DNA of 64,000 bases from Cytophagales bacterium (GTDB lineage: Bacteria > Bacteroidota > Bacteroidia > Cytophagales > Microscillaceae). The DNA lies in contig RDZE01000015.1 of the NCBI GenBank assembly GCA_004293905.1, positions 1 through 64,000 on the forward strand, written 5' to 3'. The notes beneath the pieces were generated by a model. The model had not been told where the DNA came from. It did no database searches and saw only the letters and a program-made list of their open reading frames with translations. This document shows positions 37,820 to 47,956 of this stretch, one piece after another; within the stretch, counting starts at the first letter, position 1; each line of letters begins with the position of its first letter. Both the position numbers and the translations under genes were made by a program.

Positions 37820-38224
37820 TTAGCCTAACTTGAAATTGACATTGAAAGTCATAGCTACTTTCACAGGCTTCCCTTGCTTTTTGCCGGGTGTCCATTTAGG
37901 CGATTGTTTAAAGAGGCGCATTGCTTCCTCATCACAAGCACCGCCAATACCTTGAATCACTTTTACATCAGTAACCTGACCATTTTTATCTATCACGAAT
38001 CCAACTTTTACTTTTCCTTGCAATCCCATATTACGCGCCTCGACAGGGTAGTTCATTTCTTCTTGTATGTATTCGTAGTACTTCACCATTCCTCCTGGAA
38101 ATTCAGGTTTTTCTTCTACTTCTGACTCTGAGTAAACTTTATCATCTTGTGCTTTTGAGGTCAGCGGTGCGCCTACAATGAAAAGGAACAGTATCAAAAT
38201 TGTTTTTAAGAATGTATGTTGCAT
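37820..38224 (-). CDS. Short periplasmic TonB C-terminal-domain protein, copy A
   Basis: 134 aa from the ATG at 38224, which the promoter element at 38249-38256 supports. A signal peptide (MQHTFLKTI, cleavage near SKAQ) is followed by an acidic linker and a TonB C-terminal domain: YPVEARNMGLQGKVKVGFVI and VKVIQGIGGACDEEAMRLFK. It lacks the inner-membrane anchor and proline-rich spacer of true TonB, so it is probably a periplasmic or envelope-bound module. It is a tandem paralog of copy B, whose start region is nearly identical in DNA. Confidence 0.85.
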   Translation of the reverse strand: MQHTFLKTILILFLFIVGAPLTSKAQDDKVYSESEVEEKPEFPGGMVKYYEYIQEEMNYPVEARNMGLQGKVKVGFVIDKNGQVTDVKVIQGIGGACDEEAMRLFKQSPKWTPGKKQGKPVKVAMTFNVNFKLG

Positions 38225-38265
38225 AATAGTAAGATTGTTTATGGAAAACAAAGGTAAATAATTTA
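38147..38265. repeat. 119-bp direct repeat, copy A (promoter, start and signal peptide)
   Basis: Identical to 38658-38776 except for one base (C at 38165 versus T at 38676), offset 511 bp. It covers the -7 element, the 5' leader and the whole signal peptide. Homology in the rest of the gene is only at protein level. Confidence 0.95.
38249..38256 (-). promoter_or_regulatory. Promoter -7 element of TonB-C copy A
   Basis: TACCTTTG on the minus strand, 25 bp before the ATG at 38224 and inside the duplicated block. Confidence 0.6.
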
Positions 38266-38277
38266 TAATTGGTTGAT

Positions 38278-38314
38278 ATAAAAAAGGCTTCTTAATAGTG
38301 TTAAGAAACCTTTT
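38278..38314 (-). terminator. Terminator of TonB-C copy B
   Basis: A 14-bp stem with one G-T pair (38282-38295 with 38301-38314), a 5-nt loop, and a minus-strand T run. It separates the two paralog genes, so each has its own promoter. Confidence 0.85.
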
Positions 38315-38335
38315 GAAGGAAACTAAGAGTAGTAA

Positions 38336-38734
38336 TTAGCCTAACTTGATACTGATAGGCAAATACATACGTACTTTTACGTATTGTCCGCGTTGTTTGC
38401 CGGGATTCCATTTTGGAGATGCTTTAATTACACGTATAGCCTCTTCATCAAAACCACCGCCGATACCTTTGAGTACTTCTACATCGGTGATACTACCATC
38501 TTTATCTACTACAAACTGAACTGTTACTGTTCCTTTTAAGCCCATATTGCGTGCTTCAGCAGGGTATTGCAATTCTTTCTGTACATATTTGTAGAAATTT
38601 TCGAGCCCTCCTGGAAATTCGGGTGGGTCTTCTACAACTAAATAAATATCCTCCTTTTGTGCTTTTGAGGTCAGTGGTGCGCCTACAATGAAAAGGAACA
38701 GTATCAAAATTGTTTTTAAGAATGTATGTTGCAT
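38336..38734 (-). CDS. Short periplasmic TonB C-terminal-domain protein, copy B
   Basis: 132 aa from the ATG at 38734. The signal peptide is identical to copy A at protein level. The TonB-C domain carries YPAEARNMGLKGTVTVQFVV and VEVLKGIGGGFDEEAIRVIK. It has diverged from copy A by roughly 45-50% over the mature part, in contrast to the near-identical start block. As with copy A there is no membrane anchor, so it is not a standard energy transducer. Confidence 0.85.
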   Translation of the reverse strand: MQHTFLKTILILFLFIVGAPLTSKAQKEDIYLVVEDPPEFPGGLENFYKYVQKELQYPAEARNMGLKGTVTVQFVVDKDGSITDVEVLKGIGGGFDEEAIRVIKASPKWNPGKQRGQYVKVRMYLPISIKLG

Positions 38735-38776
38735 AATAGTAAGATTGTTTATGGAAAACAAAGGTAAATAATTTAA
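38658..38776. repeat. 119-bp direct repeat, copy B
   Basis: Second copy of 38147-38265 with one mismatch. Similarity stops abruptly 10 bp beyond the promoter element on one side and near the signal-peptide cleavage site on the other. Confidence 0.95.
38760..38767 (-). promoter_or_regulatory. Promoter -7 element of TonB-C copy B
   Basis: TACCTTTG on the minus strand, 25 bp before the ATG at 38734, in the same place as in copy A. Confidence 0.6.
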
Positions 38777-39004
38777 AAAAAATAAGAAAAAAATTAGCAC
38801 TATAAAAAATCAATCCTTATTTACAGAACACAGATTCTGAAGAATAATTCTCTCCATTAATATAGTTTAATAAATTTTTACAACTTTTGATAAGGGGTAT
38901 GATTTAAAACCAATCTTCCAATTGGCTTTTTGAAAAAATAATTTTGTTTTTTGTTTAGAACTAATTAACATTGCGAATTGATTCATTAACCAATTCATTC
39001 CGTT

Positions 39005-39430
39005 ATGCAAGAAATACATAAAAGCCCTTATTGTACTATTAGTTATGAGGCAGATAACTCATTGATGGAAATTTCTTACAACGAGTCTACCTATCAAATG
39101 AGCGAAGCAGCCTATAAACAAGATTTAGAAATCTATTGCCAGAAACTACAGCAATACCAACCCAGCTACACACTTTCAGATATGCAAAATTTTCAATTCA
39201 CCATAGCCCCCGAAGTGCAGGAGTGGGTGAATGCACTATTTGGGAAATTGCAAGCTGAAGGCACGATGAATACACAAGTACGTGGGGCTATTGTCATGAG
39301 TGCTGATTTTTTTGCCCAAGTATCTTTGGAACAAACCCTCGAAGACTCTCAAGTAGAAATGGGCAATGAAAGCAGTTTGCGCTACTTTCCTTCAAGGCAG
39401 GAAGCCATAGATTGGCTATTGCAAAGATAA
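39005..39430 (+). CDS. SpoIIAA/STAS-like cytosolic protein
   Basis: 141 aa, no signal. The fold pattern (YCTISYEADNSLMEISYN at the start, a central DMQNFQFTIAPEVQEWV helix region and the ending RYFPSRQEAIDWLLQ) is that of the SpoIIAA-like/STAS group common in Bacteroidota. The role is unknown; such proteins bind lipids or act in partner switching. The assignment is by pattern only. The 38801-39004 interval before it shows nothing I can name. Confidence 0.6.
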   Translation: MQEIHKSPYCTISYEADNSLMEISYNESTYQMSEAAYKQDLEIYCQKLQQYQPSYTLSDMQNFQFTIAPEVQEWVNALFGKLQAEGTMNTQVRGAIVMSADFFAQVSLEQTLEDSQVEMGNESSLRYFPSRQEAIDWLLQR

Positions 39431-39435
39431 TTTAC

Positions 39436-39443
39436 TACCTTTG
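39436..39443 (+). promoter_or_regulatory. Promoter -7 element of the ion channel gene
   Basis: TACCTTTG, 33 bp before the ATG at 39477. Confidence 0.55.
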
Positions 39444-39476
39444 CGCACTACGCTATTTTTTTATTACTGAGCCTAT

Positions 39477-40250
39477 ATGCTAAAATTTTTAGTCAATGAT
39501 AAAGTGGTGTTAATAGCCATTTTATTAAACATAGTTATTCTTTTTGCGCTTTCTTTCGATGAAGTAAATGCTTATTTTCATTATTTTGAGTATGTAGATA
39601 ATGTACTTACGATTTATTTCCTTTTAGAAATGTTAGCCAAACTCAAACTATTAGGCTGGCGTACCTATATTCGTTCGGGTTGGAATCAGTTAGACTTCGT
39701 CATTGTAGTACTTACTGTGCCTTCTTTATTATTGATTTTTTTCGAACTCCCCGATTTCTCTTTATTATTAGTGTTAAGAGCATTGAGAGTGGTTAAGTTT
39801 TTCCGTTTCTTAAAATTTGTTCCCAACCTCGATGAATTGATGAATGGCGTAGGGCGTGCTCTCAAAGCCTCTGTTTTTGTATTCATTGCCTTTTTTCTTT
39901 ATAACCTTATTATTTCATTATTCACTTGTTATTTATTCAAAAACATAGCTCCTGAGCATTTTGGCAATGCTTTGCTTTCTACTTATTCTATTTTCAAAAT
40001 GTTTACCTTAGAAGGCTGGTACGAAATACCCGAAGTGATAGCCCACAGAGTAAGTCCTGAGTTAGAGTTTTTTGTGAAATTTTATTTCATCTTTATTGTT
40101 ATTACAGGGGGCGTTTTTGGCTTGTCCATAGTCAATGCTATTTTTGTAGATGAAATGGTAAGCGATAACAACGATGAATTAGAGCGGCGCATCACCCACT
40201 TAGAAGAGAAAATAGACCAAGTGATAGAAATGCTCAAAAATAAAAACTAA
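39477..40250 (+). CDS. Single-domain voltage-gated cation channel (NaChBac/CavMr type)
   Basis: 257 aa, one six-helix repeat that would form tetramers in the inner membrane. S1-S3 lie at about 10-91. The voltage sensor S4 has five basic residues three apart (R101, R104, K107, R110, K113). S5 is at about 130-152, the pore helix and filter TLEGWYE at 177-183, S6 at about 201-225, and a C-terminal coiled coil at 228-255. Sodium channels of this family have TLESW; the glycine at filter position 4 is the feature of the calcium-selective CavMr. A methyltransferase gene follows by 4 bp. Confidence 0.93.
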   Translation: MLKFLVNDKVVLIAILLNIVILFALSFDEVNAYFHYFEYVDNVLTIYFLLEMLAKLKLLGWRTYIRSGWNQLDFVIVVLTVPSLLLIFFELPDFSLLLVLRALRVVKFFRFLKFVPNLDELMNGVGRALKASVFVFIAFFLYNLIISLFTCYLFKNIAPEHFGNALLSTYSIFKMFTLEGWYEIPEVIAHRVSPELEFFVKFYFIFIVITGGVFGLSIVNAIFVDEMVSDNNDELERRITHLEEKIDQVIEMLKNKN

Positions 40251-40254
40251 ACCT

Positions 40255-43061
<2,807 letters not shown>

Positions 43062-43141
43062 TGATGCAGAAAAAAACAAACAAAGATTTGTACTTTTCTG
43101 ATATTATGATTTTATTTGAGTAACAAAACAAAGCATAGAAA

Positions 43142-44710
43142 ATGCTCAAACAACTTTGGGATACAATCTCACATATTGGAATTATTGCAAGCGATTCAGC
43201 CATTGAAAAACGGAGAATTATTCTGCTGAACCGCATTTATATTGCTATTATTGCTTGCGGTGGTTTGTTTTTATTTACAGAACTTATAGAGTCCTTCACT
43301 CATCCTGAGGCGTTCCGTTATTTTACGCTCACATTGGTACTCTCGCTCATCAGTATTGCCATACTCACGCTCTATTTGAACCGCTATCGTTTTTTTATAC
43401 TACCTAAATTCCTCTTCTTTTTTCTGTTTCCTACCTCTATGACACTATTGCCTATTTTTATGGGTATTTTAGATGATTACGATATTTTTTGGATTCAATT
43501 TACGCCGCTTATTTTCTCTACGGTTATGCATATCATCATAGACCGCCACAAAGAAAAACCCCTTTATGTACTCATCTTGGTCTACAATTTATTTTTGTTA
43601 TTTAGTTTTGAACTATTTTTATCCCTCAATCCAAGCCCTACGATAGCACCTTTTACCGCTATTATGTTCAAAGATTATTGGAGTTATAAAATAGGGCAAC
43701 TCATCATTTGGATAATGGTCAATATTGCATTTTTTTACCAAATCCAATTGGCAGAAAAGTACGAAAAAGACCTCTCTACCAACAATGTAGCCTTACAAAA
43801 TAGCAGCCTTACCATACAGCAGAAGAACGAAGAAATAATGCAACAAAATGAGGAAATAATGCAGGGTTATGAGGAAATAATGATGCAAAGAGAATTTGTA
43901 AACGAAAAAAATAAAGTTTTAGAAGCCAAAAACAGACAAATCAATCATAGCCTGAATGCCGCATTGCTCATTCAACAAGCTATTTTGCCCTACACCGAAA
44001 AACTCAATAAATTACTCAATGAATATTTCATTCTTTATCGCCCCAAAGATGTAGTATCAGGGGATTTTTATTGGCTCAATACCCAAGCCAATGCCACTAT
44101 TGTAGTAGCCGCTGATTGCACAGGACATGGTGTTTCGGGGGCTTTTATGACCCTCATAGGCAATACCCTGCTCGATAAAATTGTAAGGGTGTGGAACATT
44201 ACCTCTCCTGCCGAAATACTGACCAAACTGCACGAAGAAATCAGAATTGTACTCAAACAAGACTATAATAAAAATAACAACGGTATGGATATTACTATCT
44301 TAAATGTACAAATCAGCCATATCGAAGCCCAAAGTTATCAACTGCAATTTGCAGGGGCAAAAACCGACCTCTACTATGCTGATGCACGCAAAGAACCTAT
44401 GAAAATAGAAAAGATAAAAGGCACACGCAAAGCCATAGGAGGTGCGCAAAATGAAGCATTGCAATTTGAAAATCATACCTTACACCTCGCGCGTAGGAGC
44501 TGTGTATACATAGGTTCTGATGGTTTAGCAGACCAAAATGATATAAAAAGAAAGAAATTTGGAGAAAATAAATTGATAGAAATACTCAATACCAATCTAC
44601 AAAAAGAGATGCACATACAAAAAGAAATACTAATACAAAGCCTTGAGCAACACATGGAAGATGTGCCACAGCGCGATGATATTCTATGGATAGGCTTCCG
44701 CTTGCCTTAG
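43142..44710 (+). CDS. Membrane SpoIIE-type (PP2C) serine phosphatase
   Basis: 522 aa. Six hydrophobic helices (about 30-215) are followed by a coiled coil (about 220-275) with the repeated unit NEEIMQQ. The SpoIIE phosphatase domain (about 285-520) has the metal-binding VAADCTGHGVSGAFM and GSDGLADQ. The output is dephosphorylation of a partner protein, probably an anti-sigma-factor antagonist or SiaC-like protein. No such partner is adjacent. The stop overlaps yajC by 4 bp. Confidence 0.9.
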   Translation: MLKQLWDTISHIGIIASDSAIEKRRIILLNRIYIAIIACGGLFLFTELIESFTHPEAFRYFTLTLVLSLISIAILTLYLNRYRFFILPKFLFFFLFPTSMTLLPIFMGILDDYDIFWIQFTPLIFSTVMHIIIDRHKEKPLYVLILVYNLFLLFSFELFLSLNPSPTIAPFTAIMFKDYWSYKIGQLIIWIMVNIAFFYQIQLAEKYEKDLSTNNVALQNSSLTIQQKNEEIMQQNEEIMQGYEEIMMQREFVNEKNKVLEAKNRQINHSLNAALLIQQAILPYTEKLNKLLNEYFILYRPKDVVSGDFYWLNTQANATIVVAADCTGHGVSGAFMTLIGNTLLDKIVRVWNITSPAEILTKLHEEIRIVLKQDYNKNNNGMDITILNVQISHIEAQSYQLQFAGAKTDLYYADARKEPMKIEKIKGTRKAIGGAQNEALQFENHTLHLARRSCVYIGSDGLADQNDIKRKKFGENKLIEILNTNLQKEMHIQKEILIQSLEQHMEDVPQRDDILWIGFRLP

Positions 44711-45030
44711 CCTTTTTTATTCCTCAAACTTGCTTCCAACGAAATGGCAGATTTTTCAAAAGTAAGTCTTGTACCTTTGTCCACCTCTACTATTACGGTA
44801 TCTTTTTCTATGCTTGCCACTTTGCCGTGTAAGCCTCCAATCGTAACTACATCATCACCTTTTTTCAACTCTTCCAAAAATTTTTGAAATTTCTTTTGTT
44901 TCCCTTGTTGTGGGCGAATCATAAAAAAGTAAAAAACACCTAAAATGAGAGCGATGAATACAACGTTGATAATCAAATCATTAGTAGGGTTGCTTGCCGC
45001 TAAAATAATACTAAAAACATTCTGATACAT
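44707..45030 (-). CDS. yajC: Preprotein translocase auxiliary subunit YajC
   Basis: 107 aa. One membrane helix (about 20-42), then FFMIRPQQGKQKKFQKFLEE and GDDVVTIGGLHGKVASI are diagnostic of YajC, which associates with SecDF at the Sec translocon. secDF is not adjacent. It has its own promoter at 45051-45058. Confidence 0.96.
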   Translation of the reverse strand: MYQNVFSIILAASNPTNDLIINVVFIALILGVFYFFMIRPQQGKQKKFQKFLEELKKGDDVVTIGGLHGKVASIEKDTVIVEVDKGTRLTFEKSAISLEASLRNKKG

Positions 45031-45050
45031 AAGTAGTTTTTTTTAGATTG

Positions 45051-45058
45051 CAAAACTA
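45051..45058 (-). promoter_or_regulatory. Promoter -7 element of yajC
   Basis: TAGTTTTG on the minus strand, 20 bp before the yajC start. Confidence 0.5.
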
Positions 45059-45081
45059 AAATAAAAAATCATACAAAAGAC

Positions 45082-46782
45082 ATGTTACCCCTAAAAAAAA
45101 TACTAACACTACTTTTAATCGTCTTTTTAGTGCAAACGTTACAAGCACAAGACCGTATCACAGGGCGCGATTTTGCCACTCGCTCCGAAGTGATAGCCCA
45201 AAATGGCATCGCCGCTACAAGCCACCCCCTCGCCACGCAAGTTGCTTTGGACATTCTCAAAAGAGGAGGCTCTGCCATTGATGCCGCCATTGCTGCCAAT
45301 GCTACTTTAGGGCTGATGGAGCCTACAGGTAGCGGCATAGGAGGAGATTTATTCGCCATCGTTTGGGACGCTAAAACTCAACAACTCTACGGCATCAATG
45401 CCAGCGGAAGGTCGCCTGCTTCGCTCACCTTAGAATATTTCAAAGAAAAAGGCTTAAAACACATTCCCGCCTATGGTGTTTTACCTGTTTCTGTACCCGG
45501 CTGTGTAGATGGTTGGTTTGAGCTACATAAAAAATTTGGCAAACTACCCATGAAAGACATCCTAAATCCTGCCATTGAGTATGCTAACAACGGCTTTCCC
45601 GTTACAGAACTCATTGCCTACTATTTGCAACGTTCTTTCCAAGCCTTCAAAGAGTACCCAAACTTCTTAGCTACCTACAGCATCAATGGTAATCCCGTTC
45701 AAAAAGGAGATATTTTCAAAAATCCTGCCTTAGCACGCACCTACCAACTCTTAGCCGACAAAGGCAGAGATGCTTTTTACAAAGGCGAAATAGCCAAAAC
45801 CATAGACGCTTTCATGAAAAAACAAGGCGGTTTTCTAAGCTATGAAGATTTAGCCAGCCACCAATCTGAATGGGTACAACCCGTTTCTACCGACTATAGA
45901 GGTTATCAGGTTTGGGAATTGCCTCCGAATGGGCAGGGGGCTGTGGCATTGCAAATGCTCAATATCCTTGAACAATATGACCTCAAAAAATATGGCTTCG
46001 GAAGCCCCGAACATATCCATTATTTTGTAGAAGCCAAAAAATTAGCCTTTGAAGACAGAGCTAAATTCTACGCCGACCCTACTTTCAATGAAATTCCGCT
46101 CAAAACACTCATCTCAAAAGAATATGCCAAAGAAAGGCAAAAATTGATTCAGGACAACCGCGCAGGGCGATACAAAACAGGCGACCCCAAAGGCGCACCC
46201 GAAACCATATACCTCACCGTAGCCGATAAAGAAGGCAACATGATTTCACTCATTCAAAGCAACTATCGCGGAATGGGCTCAGGAATGATACCCGATGGGT
46301 TGGGTTTTATGCTCCAAGACAGAGGCGAACTTTTTAACCTCGAAGAAGGGCATTACAACTCTTACAGCCCTAAAAAAAGACCTTTTCATACCATTATTCC
46401 CGCTTTTGTTACCAAAGATGGAAAACCTTTTATGAGTTTTGGTGTAATGGGAGGCGATTTCCAACCCTTAGGGCACGTGCAAATTTTGATGAATATCATA
46501 GACTTTGGTATGAACATACAAGAAGCAGGCGATGCACCTCGCATAGACCATAGCGGCTCTACTGACCCCACAGGTGATGCACAAGACCCACAAGGCGGAT
46601 TTCTTACCTTAGAATCGGGCTACGATTACGAAACCATTCGCCGACTTATGCAAATGGGACACAAAGTAGGTTTTGGCTTCGGAGGTTATGGAGGTTACCA
46701 AGCCATTATGTACGACCCCGTAAAAAAAGTATACTATGGAGCTTCCGAATCGAGAAAAGATGGTATGGCGGCAGGTTACTAA
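45082..46782 (+). CDS. ggt: Gamma-glutamyltransferase
   Basis: 566 aa with a signal peptide (cleavage near TLQAQ). It hydrolyses or transfers the gamma-glutamyl group of glutathione in the periplasm. The N-terminal motif is NGIAATSHPLATQVALDIL with GSGIGGDLFA. The autocleavage region is PETIYLTVADKEGNMIS, with the new N-terminal threonine in ETIYLTV, and the small subunit has GSGMIPDGLGFMLQDRG and FHTIIPAF. Family length is normal. Confidence 0.94.
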   Translation: MLPLKKILTLLLIVFLVQTLQAQDRITGRDFATRSEVIAQNGIAATSHPLATQVALDILKRGGSAIDAAIAANATLGLMEPTGSGIGGDLFAIVWDAKTQQLYGINASGRSPASLTLEYFKEKGLKHIPAYGVLPVSVPGCVDGWFELHKKFGKLPMKDILNPAIEYANNGFPVTELIAYYLQRSFQAFKEYPNFLATYSINGNPVQKGDIFKNPALARTYQLLADKGRDAFYKGEIAKTIDAFMKKQGGFLSYEDLASHQSEWVQPVSTDYRGYQVWELPPNGQGAVALQMLNILEQYDLKKYGFGSPEHIHYFVEAKKLAFEDRAKFYADPTFNEIPLKTLISKEYAKERQKLIQDNRAGRYKTGDPKGAPETIYLTVADKEGNMISLIQSNYRGMGSGMIPDGLGFMLQDRGELFNLEEGHYNSYSPKKRPFHTIIPAFVTKDGKPFMSFGVMGGDFQPLGHVQILMNIIDFGMNIQEAGDAPRIDHSGSTDPTGDAQDPQGGFLTLESGYDYETIRRLMQMGHKVGFGFGGYGGYQAIMYDPVKKVYYGASESRKDGMAAGY

Positions 46783-46806
46783 AGTATTTTCTTTGAAAAA
46801 AATTTT

Positions 46807-46814
46807 TACCTTTG
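46807..46814 (+). promoter_or_regulatory. Promoter -7 element of the deacylase gene
   Basis: TACCTTTG, 30 bp before the ATG at 46844. It shows that the open frame upstream of 46844, which runs back into ggt, is not coding. Confidence 0.6.
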
Positions 46815-46843
46815 GGCTGTCTTCTACAGAAGTTTACAATTTT

Positions 46844-47956
46844 ATGATACAACAATACATAAAAAAGGCAGCCCTCTTATTGGTTTTATTGGGTTTTTTA
46901 GGAACAACAAAAGCACAAAACAGTGCCAAACCCATTTTAGAATTTGATGCCTCTTGGCAATATGGTTATATTCTTAAACACCAACAAAACGTAAGGCATT
47001 TGGCGCAATCACACCCTGCGGGCATACAAGTAGGTGTTTTTAAAAGAACTACAGGCGAAAAAGGCTGGGAAAGTGCCTATAGATACCCCAAATATGGAGT
47101 GGTATTTCAGTATTTAGACTATAAAAACAGTATTTTAGGCGAAAGTTTTGCTATAGTTCCAATGATGAAATTTAATTGGATGGGCAAACAAAAGCACCAA
47201 ATGGAGTTCAAAGTAGGTACAGGTTTAGTATACTTTACCAATCATTGGGATTTAGACAACAATCCACGAAATACTATGATTAGTTATCCGCTTAACTTTT
47301 CTATGCATTTTGCTTGGTCTTATACCTATCAATTCAAACCACAATGGGCTGTGCGTTTAGGCACTGAATTTATACACTACTCCAATGCGGCTTTTACACT
47401 TCCCAATGCGGGTATCAATGTGCATACTTTTGCCTTTGGATTACAATATACACCACAAGCACAACGCGAAACACGCAAAGATAGCCTCGCACCATTCCAG
47501 AGAAGATGGGGTATGCAAACCGTTCTGATAGGCTCTGCCATTGAGCGTGTGCCCGAACAAGGCTATAAAAACCCTATTTTTGACCTCTCCGCTTATCTTG
47601 TGCGCCAAGCAAGCCGAAAAAGTATTTGGATGGCAGGGTTCGAATTTTCGCACAACGATATGGTACGCGAACAAATGGAAATAGATTACCAAAATGGAGT
47701 TATTCCTAACAAACAAGATTTTAGAAGGTTAGCCTTAGTAGTAGGGCACGATTGGGTAGCAGGACGCATTTCTTTGCTCTTGCAGGTAGGTGTCTATATT
47801 TATCGCCCTTACACACTCTTAGACGAGCCACTTTATCAGCGAGTAGCTCTTCGTTATCGCGTAACGAATAGGTGGTTTGGGCAATTTGGCGTAAAAGTAC
47901 ACTATGGGGCTGCCGAACGAACTGATATTGGTATTGGCTATCAATTATGGAAATAA
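46844..47956 (+). CDS. PagL-like acyloxyacyl hydrolase (lipid A deacylase)
   Basis: 370 aa with a signal peptide (cleavage near TTKAQ). An outer-membrane beta-barrel pattern is seen. The segment KHQQNVRHLAQSHPAGIQVG and WESAYRYPKYGVVFQYLDY are typical of the Bacteroidota acyloxyacyl hydrolase group. EFIHYSNAAFTLPNAGIN carries the His-Ser pair of the PagL active site. It would remove the 3-O acyl chain from lipid A. The next gene overlaps by 10 bp. Confidence 0.82.
   Translation: MIQQYIKKAALLLVLLGFLGTTKAQNSAKPILEFDASWQYGYILKHQQNVRHLAQSHPAGIQVGVFKRTTGEKGWESAYRYPKYGVVFQYLDYKNSILGESFAIVPMMKFNWMGKQKHQMEFKVGTGLVYFTNHWDLDNNPRNTMISYPLNFSMHFAWSYTYQFKPQWAVRLGTEFIHYSNAAFTLPNAGINVHTFAFGLQYTPQAQRETRKDSLAPFQRRWGMQTVLIGSAIERVPEQGYKNPIFDLSAYLVRQASRKSIWMAGFEFSHNDMVREQMEIDYQNGVIPNKQDFRRLALVVGHDWVAGRISLLLQVGVYIYRPYTLLDEPLYQRVALRYRVTNRWFGQFGVKVHYGAAERTDIGIGYQLWK

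Noticed and set aside
38801-39004. Possible small RNA or regulatory gap before the SpoIIAA-like gene
   Set aside because: Only AT-rich sequence with short imperfect repeats; no terminator, promoter pair or stable fold stands out.
46736-46843. N-terminal extension of the PagL-like gene back into ggt
   Set aside because: The TACCTTTG promoter at 46807-46814 and the signal peptide starting at 46844 show that the upstream part is not translated.
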